Counted from the first letter of the stretch, positions 54,261-62,530 are shown. The stretch: DNA of 64,000 bases from Streptomyces sp. SAI-127 (GCF_029894425.1 NZ_JARXYJ010000001.1:8390501-8454500); one strand, 5' to 3'. Made by a program: numbers and translations. The notes: generated by a model from the letters alone, not told the origin.

Positions 54261-55199
54261 GTGACCACCCACCCCCTGCTCACCGAGTTGACCCTCAGGG
54301 CCAGGACCGAGGCTCACTCCCGCGAGCAGTCGGCGTGCCCCTGCGGAGCGGTAACCCTCGCCGACCGCCCCGACGCCACAGTCGTCCGGCACGCGGACAC
54401 CGTCGCGAAGGCCCACGCCCCCGACACCGCCCCCGCCGACCTGACCCCCCGCCTCGCCACAGCCGCCCATCTCCCCGGCATACTCCTGCCCCCACTCGGC
54501 AGGACCCCCGTCGACCTGCACGGCAGACTCGTCACCTTCTGGCCGTACGGCGAACCCGTGGACCCCGAGAACCCCGACGCCGCCCCCTGGGAGTCCGCCG
54601 CCACCCTCCTCGCCCAGCTCCACCGGACCCCCGCCCCACCCGGCCTGCCCCCCATGCGCGGCCCCGCCAAAGCCGCCCTCGCTGTCGCCCGCCTCCTCGC
54701 CGCCCCCCACCGAAGGCACACCGTCCCCGTCCTCCGCGCCTGGCGCACCCTCCCGGCCTGGGCCCGCGCCGAGACCCCCATGTCCGACACGACGACCCTC
54801 TGCCACGGTGACCTCCACCTCGGTCAACTCGTCCGCCACCCCGCCCCCGACGGCCCCTGGCACCTCATCGACGTCGACGATCTCGGTGTAGGGGAACCCG
54901 CCTGGGACCTCGCCCGCCCCGCCGCCTGGTACGCCTGCGGCCTGCTGTCGCCCGACGACTGGTCCCGCTTCCTCGGCGCCTACCGAGCGGCAGGCGGCCC
55001 CGCCGTCCCCGCCGACGGCGACCCGTGGCCGGCCCTGGACGTCGCCGCCCGTGCCCTCACCGTGCAGACGGCGGCCCGGGCGATCGCCAAGGCGGCCCAG
55101 GCGGACCGTGCGCTGGACGACGTGGAGCAGGCGGTCGTCGACGCCTGTGACCGAATGGGTTCTGCCCCGCCGCAGTTGGCGGGCGGTGTCGCGAAGTAG
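54261..55199 (+). CDS. Aminoglycoside-phosphotransferase-like kinase
   Basis: A 312-residue APH/choline-kinase-fold protein. The catalytic loop is LCHGDLHLGQLVRH (the usual HGDxHxxN with Q in place of N) and the metal-binding segment is WHLIDVDDLGVGEPAWDLA. The glycine loop region (PCGAVTLADRPDATVVRHA) is weak, and the lysine normally needed for ATP is not obvious. It may phosphorylate a small metabolite rather than give drug resistance. GTG 54261 follows AGGGAG; the frame extends into the repeat array but without start signals. Codon use is unusually C-rich. Confidence 0.8.
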   Translation: MTTHPLLTELTLRARTEAHSREQSACPCGAVTLADRPDATVVRHADTVAKAHAPDTAPADLTPRLATAAHLPGILLPPLGRTPVDLHGRLVTFWPYGEPVDPENPDAAPWESAATLLAQLHRTPAPPGLPPMRGPAKAALAVARLLAAPHRRHTVPVLRAWRTLPAWARAETPMSDTTTLCHGDLHLGQLVRHPAPDGPWHLIDVDDLGVGEPAWDLARPAAWYACGLLSPDDWSRFLGAYRAAGGPAVPADGDPWPALDVAARALTVQTAARAIAKAAQADRALDDVEQAVVDACDRMGSAPPQLAGGVAK

Positions 55200-55279
55200 G
55201 GTGCAACCGACCAGGGCCGGACGGAGTCTGTCCTGGCGTAACGCGAAGCAGGACCAACGGGCGAGGAGTTGAGCCGACG

Positions 55280-55588
55280 ATGCAGTGTCCGAAGTGTCAC
55301 GCACCGATGCACACCTACAACCGCAACGGTGTCCAGATCGAGCAGTGCAGCGGTTGCCGCGGGATCTTTCTCGACTACGGCGAGCTGGAGGCGCTGACCC
55401 GTCTGGAGGGCCAGTGGGGCGGCGGCCCCGCCGTTCCGCCACCGCCGGCCGCTCCGCAGTACCCGGCCCAGCCCGGCGCACCGGCCTGGGGCGCGCCGCA
55501 GCACGGAGGCGGTCACTACGGCGGCCACGGTGGGCATCACGGCGGCCACCGCAACCGCGGCTTCGGCCACATGCTGTTCTCCAGCTGA
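55280..55588 (+). CDS. TFIIB-type zinc-ribbon protein
   Basis: A 102-residue protein. Residues 1-45 are a zinc ribbon: CPKC near the start and CSGC at ~29-32, with FLDYGELEAL after it, as in zf-TFIIB proteins. The rest is Pro/Ala-rich, then Gly/His-rich (HGGGHYGGHGGHHGGH), a possible extra metal-binding tail. Function unknown. GAGGAG precedes the ATG; a 13-base hairpin terminator follows. Confidence 0.85.
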   Translation: MQCPKCHAPMHTYNRNGVQIEQCSGCRGIFLDYGELEALTRLEGQWGGGPAVPPPPAAPQYPAQPGAPAWGAPQHGGGHYGGHGGHHGGHRNRGFGHMLFSS

Positions 55589-55600
55589 CCGAGCAACGAG

Positions 55601-55630
55601 GAAGCCCCCGGCCGCAGGGCCGGGGGCTTC
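55601..55630. terminator. Hairpin between zinc-ribbon gene and tRNA cluster
   Basis: A 13-base stem (55601-55613 with 55618-55630) and 4-base loop; it can serve both the plus-strand gene and the minus-strand tRNA transcript. Confidence 0.8.
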
Positions 55631-55636
55631 GGTGTG

Positions 55637-55708
55637 TGCGCGATACTGGGATTGAACCAGTGACCTCTTCCGTGTCAGGGAAGCGCTCTCCCGCTGAGCT
55701 AATCGCGC
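55637..55708 (-). tRNA. tRNA-Val (GAC)
   Basis: A full cloverleaf on the minus strand: acceptor GCGCGAT/ATCGCGC, D arm GCTC/GAGC, anticodon stem CTTCC/GGAAG with loop CTGACAC (anticodon GAC), T arm ACTGG/CCAGT, discriminator A. CCA is not encoded. Identical to the copy at 55740. Confidence 0.95.
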
Positions 55709-55739
55709 GGGAACCACGATCAAGATCGTGAACACTGCG

Positions 55740-55811
55740 TGCGCGATACTGGGATTGAACCAGTGACCTCTTCCGTGTCAGGGAAGCGCTCTCCCGCTGA
55801 GCTAATCGCGC
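55740..55811 (-). tRNA. tRNA-Val (GAC), second identical copy
   Basis: The same 72 bases as the gene at 55637, 31 bases upstream of it on the minus strand. Anticodon GAC; CCA not encoded. Confidence 0.95.
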
Positions 55812-55845
55812 GGGTCAGACCTTCGATGATCTGCCGAAGATCCAG

Positions 55846-55917
55846 TGGACGATACTGGGATTGAACCAGTGACCTCTTCCGTGTCAGGGAAGCGCTCTCC
55901 CGCTGAGCTAATCGTCC
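55846..55917 (-). tRNA. tRNA-Val (GAC), variant acceptor stem
   Basis: The body is identical to the other two Val genes, but the acceptor is GGACGAT/ATCGTCC. Anticodon GAC, discriminator A; CCA not encoded. Confidence 0.95.
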
Positions 55918-55918
55918 T

Positions 55919-55992
55919 TGGAGGTGGAGACGGGATTTGAACCCGTGTAGACGGCTTTGCAGGCCGTTGCCTCGCCTCTCGGCCACTCCACC
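55919..55992 (-). tRNA. tRNA-Cys (GCA)
   Basis: Acceptor GGTGGAG/CTCCACC, anticodon stem ACGGC/GCCGT with loop CTGCAAA (anticodon GCA), discriminator U73 as in Cys tRNAs. The 3' CCA is encoded (55919-55921), unlike its neighbours. It starts the run next to the Val genes. Confidence 0.95.
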
Positions 55993-56031
55993 AGGAGTGC
56001 AGGGGCTCGGGAAGATCCCCTGTTTCCATCG

Positions 56032-56104
56032 AGCGGACGACGAGGCTCGAACTCGCGACCTCAACCTTGGCAAGGTTGCGCTCTACCAACTGAGCTACGT
56101 CCGC
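56032..56104 (-). tRNA. tRNA-Gly (GCC)
   Basis: Acceptor GCGGACG/CGTCCGC, anticodon stem CAACC/GGTTG with loop TTGCCAA (anticodon GCC), discriminator U. CCA not encoded. First gene of the five-tRNA minus-strand cluster. Confidence 0.95.
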
Positions 56105-56282
56105 TTGTCGTTTCGTTCCGCTCTCGCGGCCCGGCGACGAGTTGAACTCTAGCGGATTCCGGGGCCAGTACAAAAACGCGTTTGCGCAGCGTGCTGCGGT
56201 GCGCATGTCGACGTACCTGGTCAGGGTGGTCTGAGGGACACGGCCGGGTCACCCGCAGGACACCCGCCATAGACTCGACACC

Positions 56283-57326
56283 GTGCTCGACCTCGCTCCT
56301 CTCGCCCGTTTCGGTGACCGCGTCGCCACCGGTCTCCTCGATGTCACCAGCGATCCCGCCGCTCTGGACTCCACAGGCTTCTGGGCCGTCGCCGCGGACT
56401 TCGAGGGCGGTCTGACCTGCGCCCGCTTCGCCGACGTACGCCTGGAGCCGGTGCCCGCGCCGCGGACCGGAGCGTGGCCGGGGCCCCTGGCCGGTGACTG
56501 GACGTCATCGCTGGACCGCACGGCGTACATGGAGGGTGTCCGGCGGATCCGCGCGCACATCGCCACCGGCGAGGTCTACCAGGCCAACCTCTGCCGTGTA
56601 CTGACCGCGCCCCTCGCACCCGGCGCCGACGTGGACGCGCTGACCGCGCTGCTGGCCCGCGGCAACCCGGCGCCCTATGCAGGAACGATCCGGCTGCCCG
56701 GACACGGGGTCGAGATCGCCACCGCCTCCCCCGAGCTGTTCCTGCGCCGGGAGGGCCGGATCGTGGAGTCGGGGCCGATCAAGGGGACCGGGCGGACCGA
56801 GGACGACCTGCTGGCCAAGGACTACGCCGAGAACGTGATGATCGTGGACCTGGTCCGCAATGATCTGGGGCGGGTGTGCGCCACGGGCAGCGTCACCGTT
56901 CCCGACCTGTGCGCCGTGGAGAAGCACCCCGGTCTCGTCCACCTCGTGTCGACCGTGCGGGGCGAGCTGCGCGAGGGCGCCGGCTGGGCCGAACTCCTCG
57001 ACGCCGCCTTCCCGCCCGGCTCGGTCACCGGCGCACCCAAGTCCAGCGCCCTGCGGATCATCGACGCCCTGGAGACCGCGCCCAGGGGGCCGTACTGCGG
57101 AGGCGTCGGCTGGGTCGACGCCGACCGGGGTACCGGGGAGCTGGCCGTCGGCATCCGTACCTTCTGGATCGACCGTGCCGAAGGAGTGCTGCGCTTCGGT
57201 ACCGGCGCCGGTATCACCTGGGGGTCCGACCCCGAGGGGGAGTGGCGGGAGACCGAGCTGAAGGCGTCCCGGCTGCTCACGGTAGCGTCGGGGACGTACG
57301 AGGTGAGTGGAGGGACCTTTACGTGA
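56283..57326 (+). CDS. Chorismate-binding aminodeoxychorismate synthase component I-like protein
   Basis: A 347-residue PabB-type enzyme that aminates chorismate in folate p-aminobenzoate synthesis. IATGEVYQANLCR, ASPELFLRREGRIVESGPIKGTGRT, YAENVMIVDLVRNDLGRV and FPPGSVTGAPKSSALRIID are the chorismate-binding blocks; the lysine in PIKGT is typical of PabB rather than TrpE. It is shorter than full PabB (~450), mainly at the N-terminus, and no glutaminase is fused. GTG 56283. Its stop overlaps the lyase gene (GTGA), linking it to PabC-type activity. Confidence 0.88.
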   Translation: MLDLAPLARFGDRVATGLLDVTSDPAALDSTGFWAVAADFEGGLTCARFADVRLEPVPAPRTGAWPGPLAGDWTSSLDRTAYMEGVRRIRAHIATGEVYQANLCRVLTAPLAPGADVDALTALLARGNPAPYAGTIRLPGHGVEIATASPELFLRREGRIVESGPIKGTGRTEDDLLAKDYAENVMIVDLVRNDLGRVCATGSVTVPDLCAVEKHPGLVHLVSTVRGELREGAGWAELLDAAFPPGSVTGAPKSSALRIIDALETAPRGPYCGGVGWVDADRGTGELAVGIRTFWIDRAEGVLRFGTGAGITWGSDPEGEWRETELKASRLLTVASGTYEVSGGTFT

Positions 57327-58144
57327 AGATCTGGCTCGACGGCGGACTGCAGGACACCGAGACCGCCCGCGTCTCCGTCTTCGATCACGGGCTGACCGTG
57401 GGCGACGGCATCTTCGAGACGCTGAAGGCGGTGGACGGCCGTCCCTTCGCCCTCACCCGGCATCTCGACCGGCTGACGCTGTCGGCGCGGGGCCTGGGGC
57501 TGCCCGACCCCGATCACGACGAAGTCCGCCGCGCCTGTGCCGCCGTACTCGAAGCGAATCCCATGCCGCTCGGGCGGCTGCGCATCACCTACACCGGTGG
57601 CTATGGACCACTTGGCTCCGACCGGGGAGAGCACGGGCCGACCCTCGTGGTCGCCCTCGGCGAGTCCGCCCGGCGACCCGACTCCACCGCCGTGATCACC
57701 GTCCCGTGGACCCGTAACGAGCGCGGCGCTCTCACCGGACTCAAGACCACCTCGTACGCCGAGAACGTGGTCGCACTCGCACGCGCGCGTGCGGACGGCG
57801 CTTCCGAGGCGCTGTTCGCCAACACGGTCGGACAGCTGTGCGAAGGCACCGGGTCGAACGTCTTCGTCGTGCTCGACGGCGAGATCCACACCCCGCCGCT
57901 CGCCTCCGGCTGTCTCGCGGGCATCACGCGCGCGTTGACCGTGCAATGGACCGGAGCCAAGGAGACCGAGCTGCCGCTCGACGTCCTGGAGCGGGCCGAC
58001 GAGGTCTTCCTCACCTCGACTCTGCGGGACGTCCAGGCCGTCCATCGCGTAGATGGGCGCGAACTGCCGGGTGCGCCCGGTCCGGTGACCGCGAAGGCCC
58101 TGCGGATCTTCGAGGAGCGGGCCGGGGACGACCTCGATCCGTAA
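57323..58144 (+). CDS. Aminotransferase class IV (aminodeoxychorismate lyase-like)
   Basis: A 273-residue PLP enzyme, the natural next step after PabB: release of p-aminobenzoate from aminodeoxychorismate. VFDHGLTVGDGIFETLKAV and the PLP lysine in GLKTTSYAENVVALARA, plus GSNVFVVLDGEIHTPPL and GCLAGITRALTVQ, are class IV blocks. D-amino-acid or branched-chain transaminase activity cannot be excluded, but coupling with the PabB-like gene favours PabC. GTG 57323 overlaps the upstream stop; the frame extends upstream only as a shadow. Confidence 0.88.
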   Translation: MKIWLDGGLQDTETARVSVFDHGLTVGDGIFETLKAVDGRPFALTRHLDRLTLSARGLGLPDPDHDEVRRACAAVLEANPMPLGRLRITYTGGYGPLGSDRGEHGPTLVVALGESARRPDSTAVITVPWTRNERGALTGLKTTSYAENVVALARARADGASEALFANTVGQLCEGTGSNVFVVLDGEIHTPPLASGCLAGITRALTVQWTGAKETELPLDVLERADEVFLTSTLRDVQAVHRVDGRELPGAPGPVTAKALRIFEERAGDDLDP

Positions 58145-58196
58145 AGCCCGGGATATTGAGCTGACCTGGCGCGCTGCAGCGGGTAGAACTCCGGTG

Positions 58197-59021
58197 ATGA
58201 CCACCACCCTGCGGCCGGTCGAGCCGCTCCAGCGCGGCTCCGACGGGGCGCTGTCCCGCCACTACACGGTGTGCGTGAACAGCCGTCCCGTCGGGGCGAT
58301 ACACCTCGCGACCCATCCGTCCTTCGGGCCGGCCGTGGCCCAGATCCGCGATCTGCGGATCGAGGAACCGGACCGCCGGCGCGGCCGGGGCACGGTCGCC
58401 GCGCTCGCCGCCGAGGAGGTGGCGCGGGGCTGGGGCTGCGGGCAGCTGGAGATCAGGGTCCCCGCCGACGCCGAGCCCGCGCTGCGGCTCGCCACCATGC
58501 TCGGGTACGTCCATCGCAACCGCGGCATGGAGAAGCGGCTCGGCGCCACCGCGCCCGAACTGCCCGCGGGCAGTCGCGGCAGACCCATGACGGAGGCCGA
58601 GTTCGGGCTGTGGGCGGAGCGCGGCATCGCGGAGTACACCCGGGACTGGGCCGACCGCGGGGTGCCCGAGACCGAGGCGAGGGCGCGGTCGGAGAGGGAC
58701 AACGAACGGTTGACGGAGCGCGGCCTCGCCACCGAGAACGCGCTGTTCAGCGTGCTGGAGCACGACGGGGTCCGGGTCGGCGTCCTGTGGGTGGAGTTCA
58801 TCGGCGACAAGGCGTTCGTCTACGACGTCGAGACCGAGGAGGCCTTCCGCGGCCGTGGGCACGGCCGTTCGCTGATGCTGCTGGCCGAGGCCCAGGCGAT
58901 CGCCTCCGGCAGAACGGTCCTGGCCCTCAACGTCTTCGCGGGCAACACACCGGCAGAGGGGCTGTACGAGTCGCTGGGCTACGAGACGGTGGGTTACTCG
59001 ATGTACAAGAGCCTGCTCTGA
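58197..59021 (+). CDS. Tandem GNAT acetyltransferase
   Basis: A 274-residue protein with two acetyltransferase folds. The first (residues ~20-115) has EEPDRRRGRGTVAALAAEEV; the second (~155-274) has TEEAFRGRGHGRSLMLLAEA and NVFAGNTPAEGLYESLGYE, close to standard. Tandem GNATs such as MshD occur in actinobacteria, but I see no specific mycothiol signature here. It starts 52 bases after the lyase gene, so an operon is possible. ATG 58197 (or GTG 58194). Convergent with the DsbA-like gene. Confidence 0.85.
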   Translation: MTTTLRPVEPLQRGSDGALSRHYTVCVNSRPVGAIHLATHPSFGPAVAQIRDLRIEEPDRRRGRGTVAALAAEEVARGWGCGQLEIRVPADAEPALRLATMLGYVHRNRGMEKRLGATAPELPAGSRGRPMTEAEFGLWAERGIAEYTRDWADRGVPETEARARSERDNERLTERGLATENALFSVLEHDGVRVGVLWVEFIGDKAFVYDVETEEAFRGRGHGRSLMLLAEAQAIASGRTVLALNVFAGNTPAEGLYESLGYETVGYSMYKSLL

Positions 59022-59028
59022 GGCCGGC

Positions 59029-59550
59029 TCACTCCTGCCCGGCGAGCAGCCGGTCCACGATCTGTTCGATCCGCTCGCGCAGCCCGTCCTGGCTCTTGCC
59101 GCCGTCGAGACGCTCGCCGTCGATGACGTACGTCGGGGTCCCGCTCACGCCGATCGCCTTGCCCTCGGCCTGGTCGGCGTCCACGATCAGGATGTGCCGG
59201 CCGTCGATCAGCGCGGTGTCGAACTCCTCGGCGTCGAGCCCCAGTTCACGGGCGACCTCGACCAGGAAGGGTTCTCCCGCACGGTCCAGCTCCGCCACCC
59301 GCCCCAGCACGGCCTCGACGAACTCCCAGCCCCTGCCCTGCTCCAGCGCCTCCTCGGCGGCCTGCGCGGCGGCGAAGGAGTGCTTGTGCTTCTCCAGCGG
59401 GAAGTGCCGCAGCCGCAGCTCCAGCCGGTCGCCGTAACGGGCACGCAGGGCCCGGACATCGTCCAGCGCGCCACGGCAGTCCGGGCACTGCAGCTCGCAC
59501 CAGACATCGAGAACGGGCACGGCGGGACGGGCGGGGGAGGGGTCGCTCAT
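59029..59550 (-). CDS. DsbA/FrnE-like thioredoxin-fold protein, cytosolic
   Basis: A 173-residue thioredoxin-fold protein with CPDC as active-site motif (WCELQCPDCRGALDD) near residue 22 and the cis-proline loop VSGTPTYVIDG. A helical insertion (HSFAAAQAAEEALEQGRG) is as in DsbA. No signal peptide or membrane helix, so it probably acts in the cytosol, as FrnE-type oxidoreductases do. ATG 59550 with GGGGAGGGG upstream. Confidence 0.88.
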   Translation of the reverse strand: MSDPSPARPAVPVLDVWCELQCPDCRGALDDVRALRARYGDRLELRLRHFPLEKHKHSFAAAQAAEEALEQGRGWEFVEAVLGRVAELDRAGEPFLVEVARELGLDAEEFDTALIDGRHILIVDADQAEGKAIGVSGTPTYVIDGERLDGGKSQDGLRERIEQIVDRLLAGQE

Positions 59551-59775
59551 GGGCACCAGTCTCCCAGCTCCGGGCCACCCTTCCGAATCGGCCCCGGTCG
59601 TCCACGACGGCGTCCGCCTGCTTCGTCGGTACGACCTTGACCGGCACCTCGGGAGGAGGTGACCCGGAGATGTCCCTGATGTCCTGCCGGAGCATGGCCC
59701 GGCGGGGGTCGGGAGGTGCAGGATGGATAGGGACGAAGCGGCACGTTGCCGATCGAGCACCGCCTGGAGGACCGG

Positions 59776-60225
59776 ATGATTGCCGAGACCGTCTGTTCCG
59801 CCGTCGCCGCGGCCGGCCTGGGCATCGCGGCGGTCACCGCGTACCGGAAGCGTTTCCTCGCGGCCACCCGTATCGCCGCCTACTCGCTACTCCCGCTCGG
59901 CCTGGTCATGACCGGCGTCGTCGACTGGCTCGCGGACACCGCCTTCAGCCCGACGGCCTGGGCGGGCTTCGGCGTGCTCGGCCTGTCATGGGTGCTGTTC
60001 TCGACCACGCGTGCGGTGGAGCGCCGCCGCGGCGGCACCCGCAAGGAGCGCAAGGCGGCCCGCGGCGCCCAGCAGGAGGCGGTGGCTCCCGCGGCCTCGG
60101 CACCCTCGCTCGGCCCGGCCGTCCGCACCCCGGCGACCCGCCCCGCGGACAAGCCCCGGGCCACCGGGTCCGCCGCGGACGACTTCAGTGACATCGAGGC
60201 CATCCTGAAGAAGCACGGCATATGA
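59776..60225 (+). CDS. Small membrane protein with conserved DIEAILKKHGI tail
   Basis: A 149-residue protein. Two or three membrane helices (ETVCSAVAAAGLGIAAVTAY, AAYSLLPLGLVMTGVVDWL, GFGVLGLSWVLFSTT) are followed by a cytoplasmic part: a basic stretch (ERRRGGTRKERKAARG), an Ala/Pro linker and the charged end DDFSDIEAILKKHGI. The sharp, conserved-looking tail after a disordered linker suggests a docking peptide. Partner unknown. GGAGG precedes ATG 59776 by five bases. Confidence 0.75.
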   Translation: MIAETVCSAVAAAGLGIAAVTAYRKRFLAATRIAAYSLLPLGLVMTGVVDWLADTAFSPTAWAGFGVLGLSWVLFSTTRAVERRRGGTRKERKAARGAQQEAVAPAASAPSLGPAVRTPATRPADKPRATGSAADDFSDIEAILKKHGI

Positions 60226-60381
60226 CGGTCGCGTGGTGAACTGAAACGTTCGCAGTGGGATCCGTACCCGTCCGTAAGCGATCACGACTCGAAACGGACA
60301 TCACGGAATCCGGCGAACTCCCGCCCATTCCGGGCGTGTTGATCGCGCCGGAGGCGTCGACTGCGCCATCATCGCCGCGAG

Positions 60382-60534
60382 ATGCTGGACACCGAACAGA
60401 GCGACACCGCGCCGCCTCAGGACGAGCCGCGTGGATGCCTTTTCGCCCTCTCCCAGCCACCGCTGATGATCTTCCTTGCGGTGATCGGGTGTCTGCTGCT
60501 CATGGCTGCGCTGCACGACCTGCTGCTGCTCTGA
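60382..60534 (+). CDS. 50-residue single-helix membrane protein
   Basis: The ATG at 60382 opens a 50-codon frame ending TGA 60532-60534: an acidic, Pro-containing start (MLDTEQSDTAPPQDEPRG), then CLFALSQPPLMIFLAVIG and a hydrophobic Leu-rich end. Hydrophobic only at the C-terminus, it would be tail-anchored. Codon use (G/C third position) fits a real gene, and a terminator hairpin follows at 60547. No function known. Confidence 0.6.
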   Translation: MLDTEQSDTAPPQDEPRGCLFALSQPPLMIFLAVIGCLLLMAALHDLLLL

Positions 60535-60546
60535 GCCGTACCCGTG

Positions 60547-60573
60547 GGTCCCCGGCGCCACCCGCCGGGGACC
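60547..60573. terminator. Bidirectional hairpin terminator
   Basis: An 11-base perfect stem (60547-60557 with 60563-60573) and 5-base loop, between the small membrane protein and the convergent CGNR gene. Confidence 0.75.
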
Positions 60574-60616
60574 ACGTCGACCACCCCGCCAGGGCGCCGG
60601 CCCCGCCGCCGGGACC

Positions 60617-61177
60617 TCAGCCCGCGGCCTCCTTGCGGCGCGCCCGGTACGCGGCCACATGCAGACGGTTCCCGCAGGTCCGGCTGTCGCAGTAGCGCCG
60701 CGAGCGGTTGCGGGACAGGTCGACGAAGGCCCGTCGGCAGTCGGGCGCCTCACAGCGCCGGAGCCGCTCCTGCTCGCCGGCCACCACGAAGAACGCCAGT
60801 GCCATCCCGCAGTCGGCCGCCAGATGGTCGGCGACGGAGGCGCCCGGCGCGAAGTAGTGCACATGCCAGTCGTAGCCGTCGTGATCCGTGAGCTGGGGAG
60901 TGGTGCCCGCGGCGGCGACCAGATCGTTGATCAGCGCGGCGGCGGCCCGGGCGTCCGGGGCGGCGAAGACCGAGGCGAACCGGCCGCGGATCTTGCGCAC
61001 GGCGGACAGATCGAACTCCGAGAGCACCCCGACATCACTGATCTCGTGGTTTTGTACGAAATCCTCGAGCGCCGCGACATCCGGCAGTCCGTCCGGCGCC
61101 GCGTCGTCCTCCGGTGCGGTGTTCACCAGATCGACCACGGTGTCGAGGGCGCACCGGGTGTCGTGGGTGATCAGCAC
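60617..61177 (-). CDS. CGNR zinc-finger (ABATE-domain) protein
   Basis: A 186-residue protein. Residues ~1-125 are the ABATE stress-type domain (DTVVDLVNTAPEDDAAPDG, YFAPGASVADHLAADCGMAL); the C-terminal ~40 residues form the CGNR zinc ribbon (RRCEAPDCRRAFVD, RYCDSRTCGNRLHVAAYR), which probably binds DNA. Function is unknown; such proteins are thought to be regulators. The GTG start at 61177 has GGGAG 6 bases upstream; the longer frame to 61306 runs into the palindrome. Confidence 0.88.
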   Translation of the reverse strand: MLITHDTRCALDTVVDLVNTAPEDDAAPDGLPDVAALEDFVQNHEISDVGVLSEFDLSAVRKIRGRFASVFAAPDARAAAALINDLVAAAGTTPQLTDHDGYDWHVHYFAPGASVADHLAADCGMALAFFVVAGEQERLRRCEAPDCRRAFVDLSRNRSRRYCDSRTCGNRLHVAAYRARRKEAAG

Positions 61178-61263
61178 GATTCGCTCCCTGGCCTGGGGGT
61201 CGGGCGAACGCCCGCCGATGCTGGCCGATGGTAGTGGCTCGCCGGGCCTCGGTGACGGGTAGC

Positions 61264-61313
61264 ACGACAGGTGCCGTGGCTGCGGAGCGCTCCGCAGCCA
61301 CGGCACCTGTCGT
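61264..61313. terminator. 50-base perfect palindrome
   Basis: A perfect dyad centred at 61288/61289, ACGACAGGTGCCGTGGCTGC on the left side reading into the AGCGCT centre. It follows the ssgB stop by 74 bases on the minus strand and precedes the CGNR gene, so it should act as a terminator for ssgB. Confidence 0.75.
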
Positions 61314-61387
61314 TCCCTATGCGGTTGTACCTGCCCGAGCCGTCTCCCCGAGTGGACGGCGCCGGGCGGCTCTGTGGGGCCTCACCC

Positions 61388-61801
61388 CTAGCTTTCCGCC
61401 AGGATGTGCGAGAGCTCCTGATCCAGGTCGAAGTGGCGGTGTTCCGTGCCGGGGGGCACGGCGGCGTCCGTTCGCTTCAGGAACGACTCCAGGGCCCGCG
61501 CCGGGGCCTCGAGCAATGCCTCGCCCTCAGGGGAGCTCAGGGCGATGCAGACGACGCCCTGACCGTGACTGCGCGACGGCCAGACTCGGACGTCGCCGGT
61601 TCCGGTGGGCCGGTGGAGGCCCTCCGCGAGAAGATCGCGGGCGAACACCCACTCGACGGTTTCCTCGGCTCCGGTGTGGAAGGTGGCGTGCACGGCGTAG
61701 GGGTCGGCCGTGTCGTACCGCAGGCCTGCGGGGACAGGCAGGGAGGACTCGCTCGACACAACGAGGCGCAGGTGCAGCTCGCAGCTGACCGTGGTGTTCA
61801 T
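61388..61801 (-). CDS. ssgB: Sporulation cell-division activator SsgB
   Basis: A 137-residue SALP protein. MNTTVSCELHLRLVVSSE, YDTADPYAVHATFHTGAEET and RTDAAVPPGTEHRHFDLDQE match SsgB, which marks future septum sites in aerial hyphae and, with SsgA, recruits FtsZ. It is among the most conserved developmental proteins in streptomycetes, which supports the host assignment. ATG 61801; the longer frame to 61867 has no start context. On its promoter side (to 61992) GTAAAC/GTTTAC arms (61881-61886, 61908-61913) flank a possible regulatory site. Confidence 0.96.
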   Translation of the reverse strand: MNTTVSCELHLRLVVSSESSLPVPAGLRYDTADPYAVHATFHTGAEETVEWVFARDLLAEGLHRPTGTGDVRVWPSRSHGQGVVCIALSSPEGEALLEAPARALESFLKRTDAAVPPGTEHRHFDLDQELSHILAES

Positions 61802-61992
61802 AAGCGCCAGGGCCTTTCGCTCAGTGTGCGCTCGGGGATTCGCACGTCGGCGAAATCGACATGCCACCTACGGTGCCGTTGTAAACCCCTCTGAGTGTTT
61901 TGCGTGCGTTTACGTAACTCTTCCGGCCGAGCGCCTCTTCGAGAGGTACGACCATTCCGGTGACTGGTTTCTCTCGGGTAGGGTTTGGCTGT

Positions 61993-62454
61993 ATGAATAC
62001 GGGGAGTGACGAGCCGGGCGAGGTTGCCGTGTCAGCGGACAAGGAGACCGGCGAGAAGACGGACGAGACGAAGGACGGGCAGGGGCTCGGCTCGCGGGCG
62101 CCGGATTTCATCAAGGCGCGTCGCCTGTTGCATCTGAGCTGGCAGGTCCTGATCTTCGTCATCGGCCTGGCGGTCGTGGTGGCGGGCATCATCATGCTGC
62201 CGCTGCCCGGACCCGGGTGGGTCGTGATCTTCGGCGGTATGGCGATCTGGGCGACCGAGTTCGTCTGGGCCCAGCTCGTGCTCCGCTGGACCAAGCGCAA
62301 GGTGACCGAGGCGGCGCAGCGCGCCCTCGATCCCAAGGTGCGGCGGCGCAACATCATCCTGACGGTGATCGGCCTCGTGATCGTGGCCGCGATCCTCGGG
62401 GTCTACCTCTGGAAGTTCGGCCTCGAGATGCCCTGGAACATCAAGAACCAGTGA
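61993..62454 (+). CDS. PGPGW-family (TIGR02611) membrane protein
   Basis: A 153-residue membrane protein. An acidic N-terminus (~45 residues) is followed by two helices around MLPLPGPGWVVIFGGMAIW, the PGPGW signature, and a third helix (NIILTVIGLVIVAAILGVY). Function unknown. A TAGGGT at 61979-61984 is eight bases before the ATG, so a leaderless transcript is possible. Divergent from ssgB. Confidence 0.85.
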   Translation: MNTGSDEPGEVAVSADKETGEKTDETKDGQGLGSRAPDFIKARRLLHLSWQVLIFVIGLAVVVAGIIMLPLPGPGWVVIFGGMAIWATEFVWAQLVLRWTKRKVTEAAQRALDPKVRRRNIILTVIGLVIVAAILGVYLWKFGLEMPWNIKNQ

Positions 62455-62464
62455 GCCGCGCGGC

Positions 62465-62498
62465 GGTGCCCGGGCTGTCACCGCTGGTCACGGGCACC
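62465..62498 (+). terminator. Hairpin terminator
   Basis: GGTGCCCG (62465-62472) pairs with CGGGCACC (62491-62498), 10 bases after the PGPGW gene. Confidence 0.6.
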
Positions 62499-62530
62499 CC
62501 CTGACATGGGGTAATCTTCTTCCTGCGTCC

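Noticed and set aside
53524..54264. 246-codon plus-strand frame with 33-residue repeats
   Set aside because: It begins before and runs through a strong terminator hairpin; no ribosome-binding site; the composition follows the DNA repeat.
53517..55481. 654-codon minus-strand frame with 33-residue repeats
   Set aside because: It covers the tandem DNA repeat and the antisense of the APH-like gene; the repeat period being a multiple of three keeps it open. No start signals or known domains.
55637..56104. tRNA cluster as integration site of a mobile element
   Set aside because: No integrase, excisionase or partial tRNA duplicate flanks it, and gene content on both sides is ordinary.
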